From positions 1 through 24,891 of the forward strand of contig CAYTSW010000029.1 of NCBI GenBank assembly GCA_964440605.1: DNA of 24,891 nt, given 5' to 3'. Origin of the DNA: CAYTSW01 sp964440605 (GTDB lineage Bacteria > Planctomycetota > Phycisphaerae > Phycisphaerales > UBA1924). Positions within the stretch are counted from its first letter, which is position 1; each line of letters begins with the position of its first letter. The translations under genes were made by a program, and so were the position numbers. Under the pieces are notes generated by a model that was not told the origin of the DNA, ran no database searches, and worked only from the letters and a program-made list of their open reading frames with translations. This document shows positions 7,918-15,648 of the stretch, piece after piece.

Positions 7918-8115
7918 TTACGGGTCCTGGGGCACGGGAGCGAGCCGCATCCCCGTGCCTTCGCCGTCCTCCATGGCGGGCGCGTTCTGCTCGATTTCTT
8001 CGGGCGTAGCCGAGGGCGTGCCGCCCCCGCCGATCACGCCGAAGGCGAAGAGCGCGACGACGGCGCCCGTGAGGCACAGCACCGCCACGATGATTTTGAT
8101 CGTCTTGCCGTCCAT
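7918..8115 (-). CDS. Small membrane protein, copy A
   Basis: This 65-residue protein has one N-terminal membrane segment (IKIIVAVLCLTGAVVALFAF, residues 6-25), a glycine-rich turn, and a short acidic/proline-containing tail presumed to be outside the cytoplasm. GAGGA about six bases upstream of the ATG supports the start. It follows the prepilin-like gene (8186-9259) by 70 bases and is the counterpart of the small protein at 9447-9677. Both begin MD-x3-(I/V)KI and have a single span ending in (F/L)GV followed by a short tail. No family is recognised. Its fixed place after a prepilin gene in two tandem modules suggests a partner or anchor of that prepilin, but this is inference. Confidence 0.78.
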   Translation of the reverse strand: MDGKTIKIIVAVLCLTGAVVALFAFGVIGGGGTPSATPEEIEQNAPAMEDGEGTGMRLAPVPQDP

Positions 8116-8185
8116 GAAAGGTCCTCGAATCAGGTGAGAAGATGTGCCCTCGAAACCGCGGGCGCGTGCGGCACAAGCGTAGCGA

Positions 8186-9259
8186 TCAGTTGCCGCCGGC
8201 GATGTCGCGACCGAGCACGCCGCCGACGGTCAGGCGACCACGCAGCGGCACCTCGATGCCCTGGTTCGGGCCCGAGTCGATCGGAAGGACGACCTGATAC
8301 CCCGCGCGGTCGGCGAAGTCACGACGCAGACCCTTGTCGAAGATCGTGAGCGTCTTGGCCGAGCCGTCGGCCATGGCGTACGCACCAATGGCGCCGGGCT
8401 CGGCCCACAGGCGGAGCTCCGGGTTGTGGAACGGGATGACGTTGTGGAACATCACCTTCTGCGACGGATAGGCGACCGTCGAGGTCTGGTGACGACGCAC
8501 CATCTCGTAGAACACCTGCGGGTTGTTCAGCGGGAGGTTGTCCAGGTTGGCCTCACCGAGGTACTGCTGGGGGTCCATCACCGCTTCGGGGACGTAGCGG
8601 AACGACGGGCCGGGGATCGAAGTGGGCGAGCCCTCGTTGATCGTGGTGGACTCGGCCGCGATATCCCACCAACCCGGCTCATCTCGCACGCGCTGCTGGA
8701 TGGTGTCGATGCCGCGCTTACCCGCGGGATCGGACGCGGAGTAAAAAACCTCCTGCAACGCCTGAACACCTTCGCCGTCGACCATGTAGGGCGACATGTA
8801 GATGTAGTAGTTCTTTTCGATGTGCTGATGCTGGAACGTGGTGTCGCGGAGGATGGGGATCAGCCCGCCCGGCGAGATGTCGAGCACGAGGATGCCGTTC
8901 TGCCAGATGGTCCAGACGGGGTTGGGGAAGTCGAACCCGTTGATCGGGAACTCGTCACCGATGCGCATGGCGGCGCGACCGCGACGACCGTACGTCCCGA
9001 TCTGGCCAACACCGACACCGGCCTGAGCGGGCGCATCGGGGGGTGACGGGATCGTGCCCCCGTTGTCGGCGGCGAAGCTGTGGTACCCCTTGCCGTGGTC
9101 ACCCATCTTCAAGCCGTCGATTGTGATTCGAGCCGAACGGCGAGCGTTACCCACCGCGGGCAGCAGGATGCTGATCAGCAGCGCGATGATGCTGACCACC
9201 ACCAGCAGTTCGATGAGCGTGAAGCCGCTCGAACGGTGGCGAACAGTCTTGGACAACAT
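8186..9259 (-). CDS. Prepilin-like protein, copy A (type II secretion/pseudopilin type)
   Basis: The product has 357 residues and a class III prepilin signal: basic leader, then GFTLIELLVVVSIIALLIS with cleavage expected after the glycine, Phe at +1 and Glu at +5. The hydrophobic helix runs into AVGNARRSARITID. The large C-terminal domain has GQIGTYGRRGR, a conserved GWWDI segment, and ends with an AMADGS motif and TVGGVLGRDI. The 'ADGS' near the C-terminus recalls the DG-containing ends of the large prepilin families of planctomycetes. AAGGAGG (9265-9271) lies five bases before the ATG at 9259 and fixes the start; the open frame upstream to 9643 is not coding. No prepilin peptidase, assembly ATPase or secretin gene is in the window, so assembly must use machinery encoded elsewhere. 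Confidence 0.9.
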   Translation of the reverse strand: MLSKTVRHRSSGFTLIELLVVVSIIALLISILLPAVGNARRSARITIDGLKMGDHGKGYHSFAADNGGTIPSPPDAPAQAGVGVGQIGTYGRRGRAAMRIGDEFPINGFDFPNPVWTIWQNGILVLDISPGGLIPILRDTTFQHQHIEKNYYIYMSPYMVDGEGVQALQEVFYSASDPAGKRGIDTIQQRVRDEPGWWDIAAESTTINEGSPTSIPGPSFRYVPEAVMDPQQYLGEANLDNLPLNNPQVFYEMVRRHQTSTVAYPSQKVMFHNVIPFHNPELRLWAEPGAIGAYAMADGSAKTLTIFDKGLRRDFADRAGYQVVLPIDSGPNQGIEVPLRGRLTVGGVLGRDIAGGN

Positions 9260-9281
9260 GAAGGCCTCCTTCAGATGACAC

Positions 9282-9300
9282 GTCGCGATTGTGACGCGAC
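9282..9300 (-). other. Hairpin in the leader of prepilin A
   Basis: GTCGCG (9282-9287) and CGCGAC (9295-9300) form a six-base-pair inverted repeat with a seven-base loop, 22 bases upstream of the prepilin A start and just ahead of its Shine-Dalgarno. It may influence translation or be incidental in GC-rich DNA. Confidence 0.4.
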
Positions 9301-9322
9301 ACAATGACCGCGCCGAACAATG

Positions 9323-9344
9323 GTGGCGCGTGAGCGCCACTATA
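9323..9344 (-). promoter_or_regulatory. Candidate -10 element with abutting palindrome upstream of prepilin A
   Basis: On the minus strand TATAGT (9339-9344) matches the -10 consensus at five of six positions. It is followed at once by a perfect 7-base-pair inverted repeat with a four-base loop (9323-9329 with 9334-9340) that covers the expected transcription start. No convincing -35 hexamer is visible 16-18 bases upstream. The arrangement would suit an operator or a structured 5' end. It suggests that prepilin A can be transcribed independently of the upstream module. Confidence 0.4.
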
Positions 9345-9446
9345 CGCCGAAGCAGCGTCCTTCGGTTGCCATGATTCGAGCGGGGCAGGCCATCCACGGA
9401 TACATCCCGAACCCAAACGCCCGTTAGGGGAGCGAGCCGGTCGGTG

Positions 9447-9677
9447 TCAGCCGCCGGCGCCCTGCGGCACATAGCCCGCGCGACCGTCGGGCCCGGTGCG
9501 GATGTTCGGGTTGTCTTCACGGACGTCTTCGGGCGCGTCCCGAACATCGAGCGCACTCTCCAACTCAGCCCCCTCGCCGGAACCCGAGTCGAACACGCCC
9601 AGCGTCCAGAGGGAGATGGCGAGCGCCAGCAGCAAGGCCGCACCGGCGATCAGGATCTTGACTTTGTTGCTGTCCAT
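9447..9677 (-). CDS. Small membrane protein, copy B
   Basis: This 76-residue protein starts at the ATG at 9677, with AGGTG about eight bases upstream. It has one membrane segment (VKILIAGAALLLALAISLWT, residues 6-25) followed by an acidic stretch and a C-terminus rich in Gly and Pro. It is the paralogue of the 65-residue protein at 7918-8115: the beginning, the single span and the position after a prepilin gene agree, while the tail has diverged. The frame is open upstream to 9788, but that part runs through an octamer tandem repeat and the predicted leader is not protein-like. No family or function is recognised. Prepilin A follows after a 187-base gap. Confidence 0.72.
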   Translation of the reverse strand: MDSNKVKILIAGAALLLALAISLWTLGVFDSGSGEGAELESALDVRDAPEDVREDNPNIRTGPDGRAGYVPQGAGG

Positions 9678-9742
9678 AGCGGGCACCTGCTGCGGATCCG
9701 TTCGAGTCAGGCCACGCCCGGCAGGCAGCCGGACGCGACGAT

Positions 9743-9774
9743 CATTCCACCATTCCACCATCCCACCATACCCC
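9743..9774. repeat. Octamer tandem repeat, four copies
   Basis: There are four consecutive copies of an 8-base unit on the plus strand: CATTCCAC, CATTCCAC, CATCCCAC and CATACCCC. They lie between the prepilin B stop and the start of small protein B. Eight-base units change frame when copy number changes, but this tract is intergenic, so it would alter spacing only. Confidence 0.85.
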
Positions 9775-9794
9775 CCTCCAGCCCCCAAACTCAG

Positions 9795-10892
9795 TCAGTT
9801 GCTCTCGAGGTCGCGACCCTTGAGCCCGCCCATGGTGATCCAGCCGTGCGAGTCGAACTGCACGCCCGCGTTGGGGCCGCTTTCGGGGACCAGGAAGAAG
9901 TAGGCGCCGGCACGGTCGTCGTAGTCCCAGCGCTCGATGCCGGACTTGTAGATCTCGGTCGCACGACCCGATCCGTCGGCCATCGCAACCGCGGTCTGGG
10001 CCTGCGGCTCGCACCAAAACTCCAGCTCCGGGTTGTGGAAGGGCGTCCAGGTGAAGAAGAGCACCTTCTGCGAGGCGTAATCGATCGTCGATGTCTGGTT
10101 CCGGCGAGCCGCCCCCAGGAACCCGCTGATGTTGTCGCCGAACTCAGCGGTCGGGAGGATGCCGACGTTCGGGGCGAGATACTGCCCGCCTCGGGTGTCG
10201 TAGATCCGGGTGTCGTTCACGGCCGCCGGGATGTACATGAACGACGTCCCGCGCGGGGCCACCGCGCCGCCCGTCGCCTCTTCTGACCGAACGTCCCACC
10301 AGCCGATTTCCTCGCGGTGGCGGTCCTGGATCTCATTGCGATCGCGCTTGCCGCGCGTGTCGCTGGACGAGTACAGCACGTCCGAGAGCATGGCCTGAAT
10401 CCCCTCGCCATCGCCGAGATAGGGGGCCATGACGATCCAGTAGTGCGTGACCATGGAGATGCGGTTGAAGTTGCCGCGCGTGTCCTGGTGCGCCGGGAAG
10501 CCCCAGGGCTCGAAGGCGCCCGCGCCGCCCACCGTCACCACGCCGGGGTTGGGGAACTCGAATCCGTTGAGAGGCCACTCCTGGCTCGCCATGCGGAACG
10601 CGACGCGGCCACGCCGCCCGTAGGTCCCGATCTGGCCGACCGCGACGCCCGCTTCTGCGGGCGCGTCCGGCGCGTTGGGCAGCGTTCCCCCGTTTGAAGC
10701 GGCGTACGACGCGGTCGCGGTGCCGTGGTCCTTCATCTTGAGGGCGTCGATGGTGATGCGGGCCGAGCGACGGGCGTTGCCGACCGCCGGGAGCAGGATG
10801 CTGATGAGCAGCGCGATGATGCTCACCACCACGAGCAACTCGATGAGCGTGAAGCCCCGTGCGCGGGCTCCACATGGACGGGTGCGATTCAT
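9795..10892 (-). CDS. Prepilin-like protein, copy B (type II secretion/pseudopilin type)
   Basis: This 365-residue protein has leader MNRTRPCGARARG followed by FTLIELLVVVSIIALLISIL, with Glu at +5 and cleavage expected before the Phe. It shares about 45 almost identical N-terminal residues with copy A (through ARITID-x-LKM-x-DHG). It also shares GQIGTYGRRGR, GWWD, the ADGS motif and a C-terminal GGLKGRDL, while the middle has diverged. GGAG eight bases before the ATG at 10892 supports this start; the open frame continues upstream to 11099 without a better one. It is the first gene of the duplicated prepilin/small-protein block and lies just downstream of tRNA-Leu. The two copies differ at many synonymous positions in the conserved N-terminus, so the duplication is not recent. 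Confidence 0.9.
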   Translation of the reverse strand: MNRTRPCGARARGFTLIELLVVVSIIALLISILLPAVGNARRSARITIDALKMKDHGTATASYAASNGGTLPNAPDAPAEAGVAVGQIGTYGRRGRVAFRMASQEWPLNGFEFPNPGVVTVGGAGAFEPWGFPAHQDTRGNFNRISMVTHYWIVMAPYLGDGEGIQAMLSDVLYSSSDTRGKRDRNEIQDRHREEIGWWDVRSEEATGGAVAPRGTSFMYIPAAVNDTRIYDTRGGQYLAPNVGILPTAEFGDNISGFLGAARRNQTSTIDYASQKVLFFTWTPFHNPELEFWCEPQAQTAVAMADGSGRATEIYKSGIERWDYDDRAGAYFFLVPESGPNAGVQFDSHGWITMGGLKGRDLESN

Positions 10893-10948
10893 GAGTGTTC
10901 TCCAGACGCGATGAGTGACGGCCCCTTGAAGGACGGCCGGAACATGAA

Positions 10949-10970
10949 GCGGTTCCCAATCGGGAGCCGC
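10949..10970 (-). other. Hairpin in the leader of prepilin B
   Basis: GCGGTTCCC (10949-10957) and GGGAGCCGC (10962-10970) form a nine-base-pair stem with one G-T pair and a four-base loop, 56 bases upstream of the prepilin B start. There is no T-tract, so it is not an obvious terminator for the tRNA transcript. It could be a leader structure or an operator. Confidence 0.45.
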
Positions 10971-11051
10971 GTGATGACAGTTGATTGATCCCTGACCGCG
11001 TCGCTGGACTCGCACGGGAGGGCGTCGACCGCCGCGTTGCGGTCCGATGTG

Positions 11052-11066
11052 GGGCTCGCGGAGCCC
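11052..11066 (-). terminator. Short hairpin 3' of tRNA-Leu
   Basis: GGGCTC (11052-11057) and GAGCCC (11061-11066) form a perfect six-base-pair stem with a three-base loop six bases past the tRNA 3' end. There is no U-tract, so it may act in 3' processing or Rho-type termination rather than as a canonical terminator. Confidence 0.35.
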
Positions 11067-11072
11067 GGGAAG

Positions 11073-11158
11073 TGCGGCTGAGAGGAGTCGAACCTCCACG
11101 GGATTTTACTCCCACTAGGACCTGAACCTAGCGCGTCTGCCAATTCCGCCACAGCCGC
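11073..11158 (-). tRNA. tRNA-Leu (anticodon CAG)
   Basis: An 86-nucleotide type II tRNA folds on the minus strand. The acceptor stem is GCGGCTG/CAGCCGC with discriminator A. The anticodon stem CTAGG/CCTAG encloses TTCAGGT, giving anticodon CAG. A long variable arm (GGGA...TCCC) is present. The T-stem GGAGG/CCTCT encloses TTCGACT. CCA is not encoded. It reads CUG, a heavily used leucine codon in such GC-rich DNA. Confidence 0.97.
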
Positions 11159-11177
11159 TCGCGTGGGGGGAACGCAG

Positions 11178-11205
11178 AGGATAGCCCCCTTGTCGGTCCC
11201 GGCAA
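11178..11205 (-). promoter_or_regulatory. Candidate promoter of tRNA-Leu
   Basis: On the minus strand TTGCCG (11200-11205) and TATCCT (11178-11183), separated by 16 bases, each match the sigma-70 hexamers at four of six positions. The -10 lies 19 bases before the tRNA 5' end, a suitable distance for a short leader. Confidence 0.4.
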
Positions 11206-11436
11206 CTCGATCGCTGCTGACCGACGAACCACCCCCGCGTACGGGCCGCGCACCGAGATTGCCACAACAACCAGCACCGACGCCGCGATCAATACGCTCG
11301 TGCTCCACACGCCAAGCATGCCACGATCAGCGATCAGCACAAGCGCGGATGCTCCCATTTCCCTGACATGTCCCGCACCGGCCCGTGGGGGCGACACCCA
11401 CTATTCGGTCCCTATCTCCCTGACTATCTTCCGGCC

Positions 11437-12459
11437 ATGAACACCGCCGTGTACTCCACCAAGCAGTTCGACCGCGCATTCCTGACGCCGCTCGCCGCAC
11501 AGGCCGGGCACCGCCTGCGGTTCCTCGAAGCGCGGCTCACCGAGGAGACCGCCAGCCTCCCCGAGAACAATCCCGTTGCCTGCATCTTTGTGAACGATCA
11601 GGGCCACGCCGCGGTGCTCGAACGCCTTGCCGAGCGGGGCGTGAAGATGCTTGCCCTGCGCTCGGCGGGCTTCAACCACGTCGACCTCGAAGCCGCGGAC
11701 CGCCTGGGCATGACCGTCGCCCGCGTGCCGGCGTATTCGCCCGACGCGGTCGCGGAGCACGCGATGGGGCTGATCCTCGCGCTGAACCGCAAGTTCCACA
11801 AGGCGTATCAGCGCGGGCGCGAGGGCAACTTCAGCATCGACGGGCTCATGGGCTTCGACGTCGCGGGCAAGACCGTGGGCGTGGTCGGAACCGGCAAGAT
11901 CGGCCTGGCCTTCGCCCGCATCGCCAAGGGCTTCAACGCGCGCATCCTCGCCTCCGACCCGTACCCCACCGACGAGGCCGTTGAACTCGGCGTGACCTAC
12001 GTCGACCACCAGCAACTCATCGCCGAGAGCGACATCATCTCGCTCCACTGCCCGCTCACCCCCAAGACGTACCACATCATCGACGACCGCGCGATGGCGA
12101 ACATCAAGCCCGGGGCGATGCTCATCAACACCAGCCGCGGCGCACTGGTCGACACCCGCGCCGTGGTCGATGCGCTCAAGGACGGTCGGCTGGGCTACCT
12201 CGGGCTCGACGTGTACGAGGAAGAGTCCGACTTCTTTTTCCGCGACCTCTCCGACCGCGTCCTGCGCGACGACCTGCTCGCCCGCCTGCTGACGTTCCCG
12301 AACGTCCTCGTCACCAGCCACCAAGCATTCTTCACCCGGGAAGCCGTCGAGGCGATCGCGCAGACCACCATCAACAACATCACGGCGTTCACCGAGGGGG
12401 GCGCCGAGGCGATCCCCAAGGGGAACCTCGTCAGCGTTCACACCCACGCGGCGAGTTGA
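11437..12459 (+). CDS. ldhA: D-lactate dehydrogenase (2-hydroxyacid dehydrogenase family)
   Basis: This enzyme reduces pyruvate to D-lactate with NADH, a fermentative NAD-regenerating step. The 340-residue product is strongly similar to LdhA as I remember it: VYSTKQFDRAFL at the N-terminus, CIFVNDQG, LALRSAGFNHVDL and PLTPKTYHII. The nucleotide-binding motif is GTGKIG (151-156). Catalytic residues are the Arg in NTSRGALVD (R234), the Glu in VYEEESD (about 261-263) and the His in SHQAF (H295). The frame opens at 11368, but the ATG at 11437 gives the standard N-terminus. No clear Shine-Dalgarno is seen at either start. It is convergent with gcvPB, and its neighbours suggest no operon. Confidence 0.93.
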   Translation: MNTAVYSTKQFDRAFLTPLAAQAGHRLRFLEARLTEETASLPENNPVACIFVNDQGHAAVLERLAERGVKMLALRSAGFNHVDLEAADRLGMTVARVPAYSPDAVAEHAMGLILALNRKFHKAYQRGREGNFSIDGLMGFDVAGKTVGVVGTGKIGLAFARIAKGFNARILASDPYPTDEAVELGVTYVDHQQLIAESDIISLHCPLTPKTYHIIDDRAMANIKPGAMLINTSRGALVDTRAVVDALKDGRLGYLGLDVYEEESDFFFRDLSDRVLRDDLLARLLTFPNVLVTSHQAFFTREAVEAIAQTTINNITAFTEGGAEAIPKGNLVSVHTHAAS

Positions 12460-12530
12460 TGGAAGTCCAAACACTCGGGCGGCAATGACCTCTCCCCTGA
12501 GAGATCGGTGTGCCTTTAGGTTTCTGGTGG

Positions 12531-12565
12531 GACGGGCTTCCAGCCCGTCTTCGGCCAATGGCCGA
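12531..12565. repeat. REP-like double palindrome between ldhA and gcvPB
   Basis: Two perfect inverted repeats sit side by side: an 8-base-pair stem (12531-12538 with 12542-12549, three-base loop) and a 6-base-pair stem (12551-12556 with 12560-12565, three-base loop). They lie in the gap between convergent genes, so they may serve as a bidirectional terminator, although no T-run follows. The first palindrome looks like a dispersed REP-type element. Confidence 0.7.
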
Positions 12566-12584
12566 CTCTCACCCGAGCTCCGCT

Positions 12585-14144
12585 TTACCCGACCACCGCA
12601 TCCCACGTCAGCCGCGGGTTGCGGTCGCTGGACACCACGTCGATGCGGCGCAGGGGGGTGTCGTGCGGCGCGTTCTTGAGGATGGAGGTATCGGTCTCGA
12701 TCTCGTCGGCGATGCGGTGCATCACCGCGACGAAGCGGTCGAGCACGTCCTTGGCCTCGGTCTCCGTCGGCTCGACCATCAGGCAGTTGCGCACGGGCCA
12801 GTGCATCGTCGGCGCGTGGATGCCGAAGTCGAGCAGCCGCTTGGCGATGTCGTCCAGTGACACGCCCTTGTCGAGCAGATCTTCCGGCACGGTGACGAAC
12901 TCGTGCGCCGCGTATTGGCCCGACTCGGGCTTGAAGAAGGGCATGTTGTAGCGGTCGCGCAGTTTGGCGGCGAGGTAGTTCGCGTTGAGCACCGCGGTCT
13001 CGGCGACGTTCTTCAATCCGTCGGGGCCGCAGGCGCGGAGGTACGTCCAGCAGCGGACCATGATGCCGAACTGCGTGATGAACGAGCGCACCTTACCGAT
13101 GCTCTTTGGGCGGTCGTAGTCGAGGTAGTACGAGCCGTCATCGGCGCGCTCGATCTGCGGCATAGGGAGGTAGGGCGCGAGGAAGTCGCGTACCACGATC
13201 GGCCCGCCGCCCGGGCCGCCGCACCCGTGCGGCGTAGAAAAGGTTTTGTGCACGTTGTAGTGCATCATGTCGGCGCCGAAGAGCCCGGGCTTGGTGCGCC
13301 CGAGGACGGCGTTCATGTTCGCGCCGTCGAGATAGATCAGGCCGCCCACCGAGTGGATGAGGTCGGCGGTTTCTCCGATCGTCCGGTCGAACAGACCGGC
13401 CGTGTTGGGGTTGGTGATCATCAGGCCCGCAACGTTCTCCGGCCCGTGCTGTTCGATGAGGCGTTTGAGGTCGTCAAGGTCGGTGTACCCGTCCTTGGTC
13501 TTGACGGAGACGGCGCCAGCGCCGCACATGGCGCAGGAGGCCGGGTTGGTGCCGTGCGCGTTGTCGGGCGCGAAGACGACGGTGCGATGGGCCTGGCCAT
13601 GGTCGCGGAAGTACGCGCGCATGGTCTTGAGCGCCGTGAACTCGCCATGCGCGCCGGCCGCGGGCTGGAGGCAGGCCTCGTCGAGCCCGGCGATCTCTTC
13701 GAGCATGCGACGCGTCTGGTAGAGCAACTCGAGCGCGCCCTGGATGTCGTCGTCGCCCTGCAAGGGGTGCAGCGAGGCGAAGCCGGGCAGGCTCGCGGCC
13801 GCCTCGTTGATGCGCGGGTTGTACTTCATCGTGCACGAGCCCAGCGGGTAAAACTCGCCATCGATGGAGAAGTTCTTCTGGCTGATGCGCGTGTAGTGGC
13901 GGATCACCTGGAGCTGGCCCAGCTCGGGAAAGTCCGGAGCTTCGCCCAGCAGGGCGCCGGGCACTTCGGTTGGCGTCACGTCCAGCTTGGGCAGCTTGAT
14001 CGCCTGCGAGCCAGGCGAATCCTTCTCGAAGATGGTCGGCTCCACCGCGCGATCGCCGCGCGTCGCCGGGCTTTGCGCCTTGCGAACCGCGGTCTCGGGC
14101 GCGGACTTAGGCTCCATCGTCTGACTATCGGCAAAGGTGGTCAT
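12585..14144 (-). CDS. gcvPB: Glycine dehydrogenase (decarboxylating) subunit 2
   Basis: This is the PLP-binding half of the split P-protein of the glycine cleavage system, which decarboxylates glycine and passes the aminomethyl group to the lipoyl arm of GcvH. The product has 519 residues. PLP lysine K300 lies in HYNVHKTFSTPHGCGG, followed by the glycine-rich GGPGGGP. Other family segments are PLGSCTMKYNPRINE (100-114), NAHGTNPAS and ITNPNTAGLFD. The first 34 residues or so, before TIFEKDSPG, are a polar extension longer than I expect for the family. The ATG at 14144 lies 67 bases after the gcvPA stop, so the two subunits are probably cotranscribed. Neither gcvT nor gcvH is in the window. 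Confidence 0.96.
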   Translation of the reverse strand: MTTFADSQTMEPKSAPETAVRKAQSPATRGDRAVEPTIFEKDSPGSQAIKLPKLDVTPTEVPGALLGEAPDFPELGQLQVIRHYTRISQKNFSIDGEFYPLGSCTMKYNPRINEAAASLPGFASLHPLQGDDDIQGALELLYQTRRMLEEIAGLDEACLQPAAGAHGEFTALKTMRAYFRDHGQAHRTVVFAPDNAHGTNPASCAMCGAGAVSVKTKDGYTDLDDLKRLIEQHGPENVAGLMITNPNTAGLFDRTIGETADLIHSVGGLIYLDGANMNAVLGRTKPGLFGADMMHYNVHKTFSTPHGCGGPGGGPIVVRDFLAPYLPMPQIERADDGSYYLDYDRPKSIGKVRSFITQFGIMVRCWTYLRACGPDGLKNVAETAVLNANYLAAKLRDRYNMPFFKPESGQYAAHEFVTVPEDLLDKGVSLDDIAKRLLDFGIHAPTMHWPVRNCLMVEPTETEAKDVLDRFVAVMHRIADEIETDTSILKNAPHDTPLRRIDVVSSDRNPRLTWDAVVG

Positions 14145-14211
14145 ATCGCTTGGGCTTCCCGGTTGCGGGTGGACACAAAGGAGGCAACTGACGCGCGGGC
14201 ACGTGGACCGA

Positions 14212-15582
14212 TCAGGTCGCGGCTTGTTCCAGCGCCTTCGTGAGCGCGTCGATTTCGGACGCGGTGCGCTTCTCCGTTACGGCGACGAGCAGGTCGCGCT
14301 CGTCGCCCACGCCCCCCATGGCGGGTGTCGACAGGTCCACGCCCGCTAGCACGCCTGCGGACTTGGCCGCCGCGATCACATCGCGTGCCGGCTTGGGGCA
14401 CCGCACGACGAACTCGTGAAAGAAGTGGCCGGCGTGAGAGCGCTTATATCCCGGCAGGGCGTCGATCGCCTTGGCCGCGGCGTGAGCCTTGTGCCAGCAC
14501 TGCTCGGCGACCGTGCGCATGCCCCGGCGCCCCATGGCGGTCATGTACATCGTCGAACGGAGTGCGAGCAGGCCCTGATTCGTGCAGACGTTGCTCGTCG
14601 CCTTGGCGCCGCGGATGTGCTGCTCGCGTGTCTGGAGCGACAGGCAGAACGCCCGCCGACCCTCGGCGTCCTCGGTCTGACCCACGAGGCGTCCCGGCAT
14701 CTTGCGCAGGTACTGCTTCTTCGACGCCAACAGGCCGAGGTACGGCCCGCCCAGCGACAGCGGGATGCCCAGCGGCTGGCCCTCGGCGACCGCGACGTCG
14801 GCCCCGCACGCGCCGGGCGTCTTGAGCAGCCCACACGCCACCGGGTTGCAGCTCGCGATCGCCAGAGGCTCCTTGCCCGAGCCGCTCGACCGCTTGAGCG
14901 CCGCGAAGCACTCTTCCCAGTTCTCGATCAGCCCGAAGACGTTGGGCGAGCGCAGGACGAAGCAGGCCGTGTTGTCGTCGGCCGCGTCCTCCACCGCGGA
15001 AGCCGACACCAGGCCATCGTCGCCCGCCTCGACGGTCACGACCTCGACGGGCAGGTCTTCGAGCACGGTATCGAGCACCCGGCGCTCGTCCGGGTGGACG
15101 GTCGAGGCGACGAGCACCCGCGTCTTGTTCGTCACGTTGACCGCCATCAGCACCGCTTCAGCGACGGCCGAAGCCCCCTCGTAGAGCGACGCGTTGGCGA
15201 TCTCCATCCCGGTTAGTCGAGCGACCTGCGTCTGAAACTCAAAGAAGGCCTGCAACGAGCCCTGCGATGCCTCCCCCTGATAGGGCGTGTAGGCCGTCAG
15301 AAACTCGCCGCGCGAGATCATCTGGTCGATGAAGGCGGGGATGAAGTGGTCGTACGCGCCACCGCCCGCGAAGCACGCGAGCTCGTCGGTGCCGCGATTT
15401 TTGCCCGCCAGCCCCCGCAACTCGCGTTGGAGTTCAAGCTCCGACATGGCCTCAGGGAGGTCGAGCGGCTTATCGAGCCGGGCCTCGCTGGGGATGCAGT
15501 CGAACAGGGCGTCGATGGAGTCGACGCCGATGGCATCGAGCATCTCACGACGTTGGTCAGGTGCGATGGCGGTGTAATCCAT
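14212..15582 (-). CDS. gcvPA: Glycine dehydrogenase (decarboxylating) subunit 1
   Basis: This 456-residue protein is the N-terminal-half subunit of the split glycine decarboxylase and forms the P-protein with GcvPB. Family segments visible are FAGGGAYDHFIPAFIDQMISR, cut here to its ends: FAGGGAYDH (71-79) and DQMISRGEFLTAYTPYQGEA. Further on are ANASLYEGASA, GGPYLGLLA and, near the C-terminus, LPGYKRSHAGHFFHEFVV. The length is normal. GGAG five bases before the ATG at 15582 supports the start. No glycine riboswitch aptamer was found in the 216 bases separating it from the divergent peptidase gene, so any glycine control must act by another means. Confidence 0.96.
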   Translation of the reverse strand: MDYTAIAPDQRREMLDAIGVDSIDALFDCIPSEARLDKPLDLPEAMSELELQRELRGLAGKNRGTDELACFAGGGAYDHFIPAFIDQMISRGEFLTAYTPYQGEASQGSLQAFFEFQTQVARLTGMEIANASLYEGASAVAEAVLMAVNVTNKTRVLVASTVHPDERRVLDTVLEDLPVEVVTVEAGDDGLVSASAVEDAADDNTACFVLRSPNVFGLIENWEECFAALKRSSGSGKEPLAIASCNPVACGLLKTPGACGADVAVAEGQPLGIPLSLGGPYLGLLASKKQYLRKMPGRLVGQTEDAEGRRAFCLSLQTREQHIRGAKATSNVCTNQGLLALRSTMYMTAMGRRGMRTVAEQCWHKAHAAAKAIDALPGYKRSHAGHFFHEFVVRCPKPARDVIAAAKSAGVLAGVDLSTPAMGGVGDERDLLVAVTEKRTASEIDALTKALEQAAT

Positions 15583-15648
15583 GGCGCTCCAGGCGAAAAG
15601 GGGAACGATCGAAGGCGGAGCGAAATGCTAGCCTCACGGCAACACTTC

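Noticed and set aside
11128..11397. 89-codon minus-strand frame with one hydrophobic stretch next to tRNA-Leu
   Set aside because: It runs into the tRNA gene, and the hydrophobic stretch alone is not enough evidence for a gene.
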